From an uncultured Lachnospiraceae bacterium (GTDB taxonomy: Bacteria; Bacillota; Clostridia; Lachnospirales; Lachnospiraceae): DNA of 7,674 nucleotides. Within the stretch, counting starts at the first letter, position 1. Each line of letters starts with the position of its first letter. This document shows positions 1-5,766 of the stretch, in pieces. The stretch covers positions 1 through 7,674 of the forward strand of contig CACZNZ010000508.1 of NCBI GenBank assembly GCA_902782625.1. The letters run 5' to 3'. Position numbers and translations under genes: made by a program. The notes under the pieces were generated by a model. That model did not search any database. It saw only the letters and a list, made by a program, of their open reading frames with translations, and had not been told where the DNA came from.

Positions 1-423
1 AGAAGAAGCAATAGAAGGACATATAATGCTGCAGTAAAACATAGCAGAAGAGCGAATTGCGCGGCTTTCGTTTCCTGGGCACTTCAGAATTACGGTGTCA
101 TGAAACCGACAAAGACGTTCTATGCAAAAAGCAGTGGAAAAGTATGTAAAAAGCAATCTTTTTATAAGACAGCTGGGAAGTTTATCAGAGTGGGTAAGAA
201 GCCGAAAAATACACCGCTTAAACCTGGTGACATCGTGTGCTGGAAGGGCATTATGCATGTGTGCATTTACGCCGGTAAAGATTCCCATGGCAGAAGGATC
301 TGGTATGACGGAGGATCCATGGCATGCAGTGGAGGAAGATATCGAACCGCTGATAAGCAGAAAGCTTTCCCGTATCTGGAAAAACATACGATAGGAACCA
401 TTATCCGAATCAAAGATCTGTAA
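1..423 (+). CDS. NlpC/P60-like papain-fold hydrolase, 5'-truncated
   Basis: The frame is open from base 1 to the TAA at 421-423, giving 140 visible residues; the true start lies before the window, so a signal peptide or N-terminal domains cannot be judged. Visible residues 18-26 read ANCAAFVSW, the usual shape of the nucleophile motif in NlpC/P60/CHAP-type cysteine peptidases, with C20 (bases 58-60) as likely nucleophile. Residues 76-91 contain PGDIVCW and MHVCIYAG, the second half of the fold, with H86 as likely general base; D103 in WYDGG may be the third polar residue. Such enzymes usually cut cell-wall peptides, but this substrate is not determined. Five cysteines and many Lys/Arg are notable for an exported enzyme. 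The internal ATG at 100 lies after the catalytic Cys, so it is not the start. A strong terminator follows, separating it from the next gene. The fold is fairly sure; the exact family is not. Confidence 0.
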   Translation, partial: RRSNRRTYNAAVKHSRRANCAAFVSWALQNYGVMKPTKTFYAKSSGKVCKKQSFYKTAGKFIRVGKKPKNTPLKPGDIVCWKGIMHVCIYAGKDSHGRRIWYDGGSMACSGGRYRTADKQKAFPYLEKHTIGTIIRIKDL

Positions 424-433
424 ATGGCAATTC

Positions 434-468
434 ATGTGTAAGCTGAGCTTTCAGCTTACACATTTTTT
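434..468 (+). terminator. Rho-independent terminator of the hydrolase gene
   Basis: A perfect 13-bp inverted repeat (434-446 with 451-463) has a 4-base loop, GCTT, and leads directly into six T (463-468). It starts 11 bases after the stop codon at 421-423. It should insulate the desulfurase-thiI unit from read-through. Confidence 0.
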
Positions 469-474
469 GTATGC

Positions 475-503
475 TTGCTAACATTTTCAAATTGTGTTAT
501 CCT
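475..503 (+). promoter_or_regulatory. Candidate sigma-A promoter for desulfurase-thiI
   Basis: A -35-like TTGCTA (475-480) is followed after 17 bases by TATCCT (498-503), preceded by TGT (495-497), which fits an extended -10. Each hexamer matches consensus at 4 of 6 positions. It sits just after the upstream terminator and 44 bases before the ATG at 547, where a promoter is expected. No operator or riboswitch-like structure was seen in the short leader. Confidence 0.
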
Positions 504-546
504 TTGACGAAGTGTGTCTATGATTTGTGTGGAAGGAGAATCAGGA

Positions 547-1695
547 ATGACAGAAGTATATTTTGATAATGCTGCGACCACGAAAACATTTCCTCAGGTC
601 CGTGAAATCATGATGCAGGTTCTTGGAGAAGAATACGGCAATCCGTCCTCCATGCATATGAGGGGGTTTCATGCCGAAGAATATGTGAAACAGGCAAGGG
701 AGATTATCGCAGATTCGATGAAAGTGACTCCACGTGAAATAACATTTACCTCGGGAGGAACGGAGGGCAACAATCTGGCGCTGATCGGAACAGCCATGGC
801 TAACCGCAGGCAGCGCCGCCATATCATCTCCACGGTCATCGAACATCCTTCCGTGGGGAATACGCTTTCTTTTCTGGAAAAAGAGGGTTTTAGGATTACC
901 AGACTGCCAGTGGATGAGGACGGACTTGTCTCTCCGGAATCGGTGACAGAGGCAATGTGCGAGGATACTTTTCTGGTATCTGTCATGTGCATAAACAATG
1001 AGATTGGATCCGTACAGCGTACAGAGGAGATCGGCCGTGCAGTAAAAGCGAAGGATCCCAAGGTGCTCTTTCACAGCGACTGTGTACAGGCATACGGGAA
1101 AATCCCGATTCTTCCAAAAAGATGGAAAGCGGATCTGGTAACGATCAGTGGGCATAAGATCCACGGACCGAAAGGAATCGGCGCCATCTACATCAAAGAA
1201 GGTACCAAACTGCGTCCGATTCTTTATGGCGGAAACCAGGAGAAAGGAATACGTTCCGGAACAGAAAATGTACCGGGAATTGCTGGTTTTGGAAAAGCGG
1301 CACAGATCATGGTATCCGGAATGGAAGAGAATGCCGCAAAGATCAGAGAGATCAAAGAAAGATTTGAAAAAAGAGTTTTAGAGGAGATAGAAAATGTCCG
1401 GTGTAATTCCGGGCAGGCTGCACATATATCAAGTATCAGTTTCCCGGGAGTCAGAAGTGAAGTTTTGCTTCACGCGCTGGAGGAACGGGGGATCTATGTG
1501 TCTGCCGGTTCGGCATGTGCTTCCAACAAACCGGAAGTAAGTGCCACACTTCGGGGAATCGGCCTGTCCAGGGAATATTATGAGTCCACTTTGAGATTTT
1601 CTTTCTCGGTGATGAACGAACCGGAGGAAGCAGATTTGTGCGTGGATGCCCTGAGAGAAATTGTGCCTATGCTTCGGAGATTTCAGAGGAGATAA
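547..1695 (+). CDS. Cysteine desulfurase, NifS/IscS type (likely ThiI partner)
   Basis: This PLP enzyme converts L-cysteine to L-alanine and holds the released sulfur as a persulfide for transfer to an acceptor. The 382-residue product is full length for the class. YFDNAATT lies at residues 5-12, SGGTEGNN at 69-76, PLP-stacking H100, the D178/Q181 cofactor contacts, and the PLP lysine K204 in SGHKIHGPKG. The catalytic cysteine is C324 in GSACAS, on the mobile loop. ATG 547 is chosen because AAGGAG at 533-538 sits 8 bases upstream and the product then begins right at the conserved N-terminus; the in-frame GTG at 514 would add 11 residues that overlap that site. The stop is 2 bases from the thiI start. 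By analogy with Bacillus subtilis NifZ-ThiI, the sulfur probably goes to ThiI for tRNA s4U; a general Fe-S role cannot be excluded. Confidence 0.
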   Translation: MTEVYFDNAATTKTFPQVREIMMQVLGEEYGNPSSMHMRGFHAEEYVKQAREIIADSMKVTPREITFTSGGTEGNNLALIGTAMANRRQRRHIISTVIEHPSVGNTLSFLEKEGFRITRLPVDEDGLVSPESVTEAMCEDTFLVSVMCINNEIGSVQRTEEIGRAVKAKDPKVLFHSDCVQAYGKIPILPKRWKADLVTISGHKIHGPKGIGAIYIKEGTKLRPILYGGNQEKGIRSGTENVPGIAGFGKAAQIMVSGMEENAAKIREIKERFEKRVLEEIENVRCNSGQAAHISSISFPGVRSEVLLHALEERGIYVSAGSACASNKPEVSATLRGIGLSREYYESTLRFSFSVMNEPEEADLCVDALREIVPMLRRFQRR

Positions 1696-1697
1696 CG

Positions 1698-2885
1698 ATG
1701 GAATATAAGTCATTTTTGATAAAGTATGCAGAAATCGGGTTAAAGGGCAAGAATCGTTTCCGTTTTGAGGATGCCCTGGTAACGCAGATGAAATATGCGC
1801 TGGAGCCAATCGGAGAATTTGAGATCCGAAAGGAATCCGGTAGAATCTTTGTTGAGACAGAGCAGTCCTATGATTGTGAGGAGGTCGTGGAGGGGTTGTC
1901 CCATGTGTTTGGGATCTCCGGAATCTGCCCGATTGCCCAGGATACGGTAAAAGAGATCGAGAGCATGGGAAAACTGCTTGGCGATCATGTGGAAGAAGAG
2001 TATCCGGAAAAAAATTTCAGTTTTAAGGTCTTTGTCCGCAGAGGAGACAAAAGGTTTCCGATGACATCCATGGAGGCGGCAGCCGCCCTCGGGGAGATCA
2101 TCCTGGAACGATTCCCTACTTTGCGTGTGGATGTGCATGAACCGGAAGTGGCTCTTACTGTGGAGATTCGTGAGAGGGTCTATGTTTATTCCAGAGAGAT
2201 TCCGGGTCCGGGAGGAATGCCTGTCGGTACCAATGGCAGTGCCATGCTGCTTCTTTCCGGCGGAATTGACAGCCCGGTGGCAGGATATATGATCGCAAAA
2301 AGAGGGGTAAGGCTGCATGCGGTTTATTTCCATGCACCGCCTTACACCAGTGAACGTGCCAAGCAGAAGGTGGTCGATCTGGCAAAGATCGTTGCTTCCT
2401 ATGCCGGACCAATTACTCTCCATGTCGTCAATTTTACGGATATCCAGTTGGAAATCTATGAGAAATGTCCGCATGATGAACTGACGATTATCATGAGAAG
2501 ATATATGATGAAGATCGCGGAACATTTTGCCAGAGAAGACGGGTGTATGGCACTGATTACGGGAGAGAGCATCGGGCAGGTGGCAAGCCAGACCATACAA
2601 AGTCTTCTTGTTACAGACAATGCGGCCAAAATGCCGGTGTTCAGACCTTGTATCGGGCTGGATAAAAATGAGATTATAGCCATTTCGGAAAAAATCGGTA
2701 CATTTGAGACATCTATTTTACCGTATGAAGATTGCTGTACGATTTTTGTGGCGAAACATCCGGTGACAAAACCCAGACTGGATGTGATCAGAAGGTCTGA
2801 GAGTAAACTTAAAGATACGATCAAGACACTTGTGGATCAGGCGGTGGAAACCGCAGAGATCATCAAAATCCGTGCCCACGAATAA
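1698..2885 (+). CDS. thiI: tRNA 4-thiouridine synthase ThiI (rhodanese-less)
   Basis: ThiI adenylates U8 of tRNA and replaces its oxygen with sulfur; in some bacteria it also serves thiamine thiazole synthesis. The 395-residue protein opens with IKYAEIGLKGKNR (residues 8-20), the ThiI N-terminal signature, followed by a THUMP region (about 60-165) for tRNA binding and a PP-loop ATPase domain. The PP-loop SGGIDSP is at 187-193. Near the C-terminus YEDCCTIF has adjacent cysteines C346 and C347, followed by KHPVTKP. There is no C-terminal rhodanese domain, unlike the E. coli protein but like B. subtilis. ATG 1698 is chosen because AGGAG at 1687-1691 lies 6 bases upstream and the signature then falls at the expected place. 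The site is inside the end of the desulfurase gene, so the two are translated as one unit and sulfur should pass directly between their products. Confidence 0.
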   Translation: MEYKSFLIKYAEIGLKGKNRFRFEDALVTQMKYALEPIGEFEIRKESGRIFVETEQSYDCEEVVEGLSHVFGISGICPIAQDTVKEIESMGKLLGDHVEEEYPEKNFSFKVFVRRGDKRFPMTSMEAAAALGEIILERFPTLRVDVHEPEVALTVEIRERVYVYSREIPGPGGMPVGTNGSAMLLLSGGIDSPVAGYMIAKRGVRLHAVYFHAPPYTSERAKQKVVDLAKIVASYAGPITLHVVNFTDIQLEIYEKCPHDELTIIMRRYMMKIAEHFAREDGCMALITGESIGQVASQTIQSLLVTDNAAKMPVFRPCIGLDKNEIIAISEKIGTFETSILPYEDCCTIFVAKHPVTKPRLDVIRRSESKLKDTIKTLVDQAVETAEIIKIRAHE

Positions 2886-2908
2886 TATAGAATCAATGAT
2901 GTAAATAT

Positions 2909-2946
2909 AAAAAAGGACAGGGAAATATGAGTATTTCCCCGCCCTT
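2909..2946 (-). terminator. Rho-independent terminator of the HPr-like gene
   Basis: Arms 2913-2927 and 2932-2946 (15 bases each) enclose a 4-base loop. Read as minus-strand RNA, every position pairs, two as G-U wobbles, and the stem is followed by six U (2914 down to 2909). Read as plus-strand RNA, those two positions become A-C mismatches and the trailing tract is only CTTCTT. It is therefore a good terminator for the minus-strand gene and at most a weaker one for convergent thiI, which ends 23 bases away. Confidence 0.
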
Positions 2947-2977
2947 CTTACATACAGTTTTGTATCGCAGAATGCGC

Positions 2978-3223
2978 TTATGCTTCTTCTTCCTTTGCAA
3001 TGTAAGGCTCAAGCGCTTCCATGATCTCGTCCAGATTATCGGAATTATGTATATTCAGATCGATGGGTTTGGAGATATCTAAACTGAAAATACCCATGAT
3101 GGACTTAGCATCGATGACATAACGACCGGAAACCAGATCAAATTCTGCATCAAAACGGTTGATGAGATTGACAAATGTTTTAACTTTGTCAATAGAATTC
3201 AATGATATTTTGACTGTTTTCAT
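2978..3223 (-). CDS. HPr-like protein lacking the phosphorylatable histidine
   Basis: The 81-residue product has the size and pattern of HPr, the small phosphocarrier of the sugar phosphotransferase system. The best match is KSIMGIFSLDISK at residues 40-52, corresponding to the KSIMGVMSLGIAK segment around Ser46 of Bacillus HPr; the regulatory serine is S41. The usual active-site segment (GIHARPA) is replaced by LNSIDKV (residues 8-14), and S10 lies where His15 would be in an ungapped alignment. It therefore cannot pass phosphate from Enzyme I to sugar permeases, but might still be phosphorylated on Ser by HPr kinase, as Bacillus Crh is. The C-terminus is acidic (AKEEEA). AGGAGG (3237-3232) lies 8 bases before the ATG at 3223. 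The gene is single, convergent to thiI and divergent from mtaB. Family membership is solid; the role is unknown. Confidence 0.
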   Translation of the reverse strand: MKTVKISLNSIDKVKTFVNLINRFDAEFDLVSGRYVIDAKSIMGIFSLDISKPIDLNIHNSDNLDEIMEALEPYIAKEEEA

Positions 3224-3270
3224 GGAAAGATCCTCCTGACTGATCAGCGGCTCAGACGAGCAGCATATTT

Positions 3271-3279
3271 TGATATAAT
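3271..3279 (+). promoter_or_regulatory. Extended -10 promoter for mtaB
   Basis: TGATATAAT is a consensus TATAAT (3274-3279) with the TGn extension (3271-3273). The matching -35 position (near 3251-3256, CTCAGA) is poor, as is tolerated in extended -10 promoters. Transcription would start near 3286, giving a leader of about 50 bases before the ATG at 3336. The -10 shares bases 3278-3279 with the minus-strand promoter. Confidence 0.
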
Positions 3280-3306
3280 AGTACCTTTTTCTTATGGAAA
3301 AGTCAA
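3278..3306 (-). promoter_or_regulatory. Sigma-A promoter for the HPr-like gene
   Basis: On the minus strand TTGACT (3306-3301, 5 of 6 matches) is separated by 17 bases from TACTAT (3283-3278, 4 of 6). The predicted start near 3271 gives a leader of about 48 bases. The leader contains the 8-base palindrome CTGATCAG (3240-3247) just upstream of the ribosome binding site; whether it is an operator is unknown. The -35 lies in the mtaB leader. Confidence 0.
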
Positions 3307-3335
3307 GGGAACCACAAATTGAAAAAGAGGGGAAA

Positions 3336-4694
3336 ATGAACCGGAAAATAGAGTTTGGCCGGCCCAGGAAAGCTGCATTTCTTACGCTAGGCTGTAAAGT
3401 GAATCAATATGAGACGGATGCGATGGAACAAAACCTGAAAGAACGGGGTTATGAGATCGTGGATTTCAGAGAAAAGGCGGATGTCTATGTGATAAACACC
3501 TGCACGGTCACAGGGATTGCAGACAGGAAAAGCCGGCAGATGATACGGCGTGCAAGGAGAAACAATCCCGATTCCCTGATCGTGGCAGCAGGATGCTATG
3601 TGCAAAGCGATGAGGAAAGGCTCGCGGAGAACAGGGATGCAGATATTCTGATTGGCAATACCAGAAAGGATGCACTTGCAGATATCTTAGATAAGTGGTT
3701 TCTGGATCATCCGGATCATGTCCTGAAGGAAGTAGAAGACATGTCGAAAGTGACGGATTATGAGAGTCTGATGCTTTACCATGTCAATGAACATACCAGA
3801 GCTTATGTAAAGATTCAGGACGGCTGCAATCAGTTCTGTTCTTACTGTATCATTCCCTATGTGAGAGGAAGAATAAGAAGTAAGAAACCGGAAGAGGTCG
3901 TCCGGGAGATTGAAACCCTCGTTCAAAATGGATACCGGGAGATTGTTCTTACGGGAATTCATTTAAGCTCTTACGGGAAAGATCTTGACAATATGGATCT
4001 GATTGGTATTCTTGAGGCGGTTTCGGCCATAGAAGGAATCGGGCGGATCCGGCTGGGATCCCTGGAGCCGAGAATCATTACGGAAGGATTTCTGGAAAGG
4101 CTCGTACAGCTTAAGGCAGTGTGTCCGCATTTTCATCTGTCCCTGCAAAGTGGCTGTGATACGACTTTAAAGAGAATGAACCGACATTATACGACCGAAG
4201 AATATGAGAAAGCGGTAGAGCTTCTTCGGAAGTATTACAAGGATCCGGCTGTTACCACCGATGTGATTGCCGGGTTTGTGGGAGAGACAGAGGAGGAGTT
4301 TTCCCAGACGGAGAATTTTCTTGAAAAGATCAAACTCTATGAGATCCATGTGTTTAAATACTCGGTCAGAGAAGGTACCAGAGCACAGAAAATGGAGGGG
4401 CATCTTCCCGAGCATGTGAAGGCAGCGAGGGTGCTAAGACTGATGAATCTTACTGCCGCACAGAAAAAACAGTATGAAGAAAAAATGGTCGGCGGAGTCT
4501 TTGAGGTCCTGCTGGAAGAAGAAAAAAATGTGGGGGATCAGACATATTTTCAAGGGTATACAGCCAATTATGTCAAGGTCCTCGTCAAGGCAGATTCTTC
4601 TTCTGCGATGGAAAGAAACAGGCTGGTTCCGGTAAAAATTGAAGGGTTTCTAGACGGAAAATCCCTATTTGGTAAGATTTCGATTGAATTTTAA
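3336..4694 (+). CDS. mtaB: tRNA t6A37 methylthiotransferase MtaB
   Basis: MtaB uses two 4Fe-4S clusters and S-adenosylmethionine to add a methylthio group to N6-threonylcarbamoyladenosine at position 37 of ANN-decoding tRNAs, giving ms2t6A. The 452-residue protein has the three domains of the family. The N-terminal domain has cluster ligands C20 (TLGCKVNQYE, the MtaB form of the motif, not that of MiaB), C56 (NTCTVT) and C87 (AAGCYVQ). The radical-SAM domain has C164, C168 and C171 in CNQFCSYC. A C-terminal TRAM-like RNA-binding region covers about 385-450 (PVKIEGFLDGKSLFG). ATG 3336 is preferred: GAGGGG at 3327-3332 precedes it and the signature then sits near the N-terminus. ATG 3294 would add 14 residues, lacks a binding site and is only about 8 bases from the predicted transcription start. 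No terminator follows; the next promoter overlaps its last codons. Confidence 0.
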   Translation: MNRKIEFGRPRKAAFLTLGCKVNQYETDAMEQNLKERGYEIVDFREKADVYVINTCTVTGIADRKSRQMIRRARRNNPDSLIVAAGCYVQSDEERLAENRDADILIGNTRKDALADILDKWFLDHPDHVLKEVEDMSKVTDYESLMLYHVNEHTRAYVKIQDGCNQFCSYCIIPYVRGRIRSKKPEEVVREIETLVQNGYREIVLTGIHLSSYGKDLDNMDLIGILEAVSAIEGIGRIRLGSLEPRIITEGFLERLVQLKAVCPHFHLSLQSGCDTTLKRMNRHYTTEEYEKAVELLRKYYKDPAVTTDVIAGFVGETEEEFSQTENFLEKIKLYEIHVFKYSVREGTRAQKMEGHLPEHVKAARVLRLMNLTAAQKKQYEEKMVGGVFEVLLEEEKNVGDQTYFQGYTANYVKVLVKADSSSAMERNRLVPVKIEGFLDGKSLFGKISIEF

Positions 4695-4712
4695 CGTCAC
4701 TCATAGTAAAAT
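4684..4712 (+). promoter_or_regulatory. Sigma-A promoter for the ireB operon
   Basis: TTGAAT (4684-4689) and TAAAAT (4707-4712, 5 of 6 matches) are 17 bases apart. Transcription would start near 4719, giving a leader of roughly 27 bases to the ATG at 4746. The -35 lies within the last codons of mtaB. Read-through from mtaB is also likely since no terminator is seen between them. Confidence 0.
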
Positions 4713-4745
4713 ACAATATGATGCTATATGATAAAGGAGGTATTC

Positions 4746-5009
4746 ATGGGTAAAAACAATACACAATTCTTCCAGGTAGTTAAAGAACAGGAATATGATG
4801 TCGCTTCTATTTTGAGAGATGTGTATCAGGCATTGACGGAAAAAGGATACAACCCTGTGAATCAGATCGTAGGATATGTTATGTCCGGTGACCCTACTTA
4901 CATCACAAGCTATCAGAATGCGAGAAGTCTGATTATGAAAGTGGAGAGGGATGAGATTCTGGAAGTCCTGATCGAGAATTATATCGATACTCAGTTGAAA
5001 GAACAATGA
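4746..5009 (+). CDS. ireB: IreB/ReoM family regulator (UPF0297)
   Basis: This 87-residue protein belongs to the IreB/ReoM/YrzL family (UPF0297). In Enterococcus, IreB is a substrate of the PASTA-domain kinase IreK and affects cephalosporin resistance; in Listeria, ReoM controls ClpCP degradation of MurA, linking kinase signalling to peptidoglycan synthesis. The family core is clear: [20 protein letters not shown] (residues 21-40), then [20 protein letters not shown] (41-60). T6 in NNTQFF sits where the family's phosphorylated threonine lies, so kinase control is probable but inferred. ATG 4746 is chosen over the upstream in-frame ATG at 4728 because AAAGGAGG (4733-4740) lies 5 bases before it. 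Its end overlaps ruvX by 4 bases (ATGA). Confidence 0.
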   Translation: MGKNNTQFFQVVKEQEYDVASILRDVYQALTEKGYNPVNQIVGYVMSGDPTYITSYQNARSLIMKVERDEILEVLIENYIDTQLKEQ

Positions 5010-5434
5010 GTCAGAGATGGATGGGCCTCGATTACGGCACAAAGACAGTAGGGGTAGCCATAAGCGATGAGCTCGGAATTACCGCACAGGGACTGGAGAC
5101 GATCCACAGGAAATCTCCACGGAAGTTACGACAGACACTGGCCAGGATACAGAAACTGGTGGAAGAATATACAATCACAAAAATCATACTCGGATTCCCT
5201 AAAAATATGAATAATACGCTGGGTGAACGGGCAGAGGAAACGATGCTTTTCCGGGATATGCTCGAGAAGAGATGTGGTCTGCCTGTGGTTCTCTGGGACG
5301 AGCGGCTTACTACCATGGAATCAGAGAGAATACTGCAAAGTGGCGGCGTCCGTAGAGAGAACAGGAAACAAAGGATCGACTGGATGGCCGCCACTTTGAT
5401 TTTGCAAAGCTATATGGATGCGAATATGAAGTAA
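5006..5434 (+). CDS. ruvX: Holliday junction resolvase-like RuvX/YqgF
   Basis: RuvX has an RNase H-like fold. E. coli YqgF is linked to 5' maturation of pre-16S rRNA, and a Holliday-junction resolvase role has also been proposed. The 142-residue product is full length. Acidic active-site positions are present: D9 in [15 protein letters not shown], the DER triad residues 98-100 in LWDERLTT, and D125 in [22 protein letters not shown] (62-78) is the conserved middle motif. The ATG at 5006 overlaps the ireB stop by 4 bases with no strong binding site, so translational coupling is likely. The DUF1292 gene begins 11 bases after the stop. The ireB-ruvX-DUF1292 order is the same as yrzL-yrrK-yrzB in Bacillus subtilis. 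Confidence 0.
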   Translation: MSQRWMGLDYGTKTVGVAISDELGITAQGLETIHRKSPRKLRQTLARIQKLVEEYTITKIILGFPKNMNNTLGERAEETMLFRDMLEKRCGLPVVLWDERLTTMESERILQSGGVRRENRKQRIDWMAATLILQSYMDANMK

Positions 5435-5445
5435 ATGAGGTTGTT

Positions 5446-5730
5446 ATGAATCAATCTGCAGATATCACTTTTCTTACAGATGACGGAGAAAAGGTAACAT
5501 TTAGAATCATCGAACAGACAACAGTTAACGGCTGTAACTATCTTCTTGTTGAAGAGGGACAGGTGGATGAAGACAGCGATGACACAATGGTTTATATTAT
5601 GAAAGCTGATCCGCAGGCTTCCGCGGAAGAGATGAACGCCTATGAGTTCGTGGAAGATGAGACGGAACTGTTGCTGGTTTCGAAGATCTTTGAACAGCTG
5701 ATGGATGACACAGATATTGTCATGGATTGA
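5446..5730 (+). CDS. DUF1292 protein (YrzB-like)
   Basis: The 94-residue product is very acidic and fits the DUF1292/YrzB family by its ITFLTDDGEKVTFRIIEQ opening (residues 7-24), a central YLLVEE strand, and the EEMNAYEFVEDETE segment followed by a hydrophobic F-E-Q-L-M end. Soluble, with no signal or membrane segment. GAGG (5437-5440) precedes the ATG by 5 bases. It closes the conserved ireB-ruvX-DUF1292 module, 11 bases after ruvX. Function is not known; co-conservation with RuvX and IreB suggests a shared process, which is inference. The 36-base gap to the RNase J gene has no terminator. Confidence 0.
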   Translation: MNQSADITFLTDDGEKVTFRIIEQTTVNGCNYLLVEEGQVDEDSDDTMVYIMKADPQASAEEMNAYEFVEDETELLLVSKIFEQLMDDTDIVMD

Positions 5731-5766
5731 AAGCTGTAAGTTAATACAAAGAACGGAGGAACATTA

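Noticed and set aside
514..546. GTG at 514 as the desulfurase start
   Set aside because: It has no binding site, adds 11 residues not typical of the family, and overlaps the AAGGAG that serves ATG 547.
541..1164. Long open frame of 207 codons on the minus strand opposite the desulfurase gene
   Set aside because: It mirrors a well-supported gene, is rich in Cys, His and Arg without a recognisable family, and has no convincing context.
3294..3335. ATG at 3294 as the mtaB start
   Set aside because: It lacks a binding site and is only about 8 bases from the predicted transcription start; ATG 3336 has GAGGGG upstream and fits the family N-terminus.
4716..4732. Direct repeat ATATGAT (4716-4722 and 4726-4732) in the ireB leader
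   Set aside because: Seven bases in AT-rich sequence, spaced by 3, could arise by chance; no regulator is implied.
5717..5745. Possible promoter TTGTCA-17-GTTAAT before the RNase J gene
   Set aside because: The -35 is good but the -10 is weak and lacks the first two consensus bases; short spacing without a terminator makes an operon the simpler reading.
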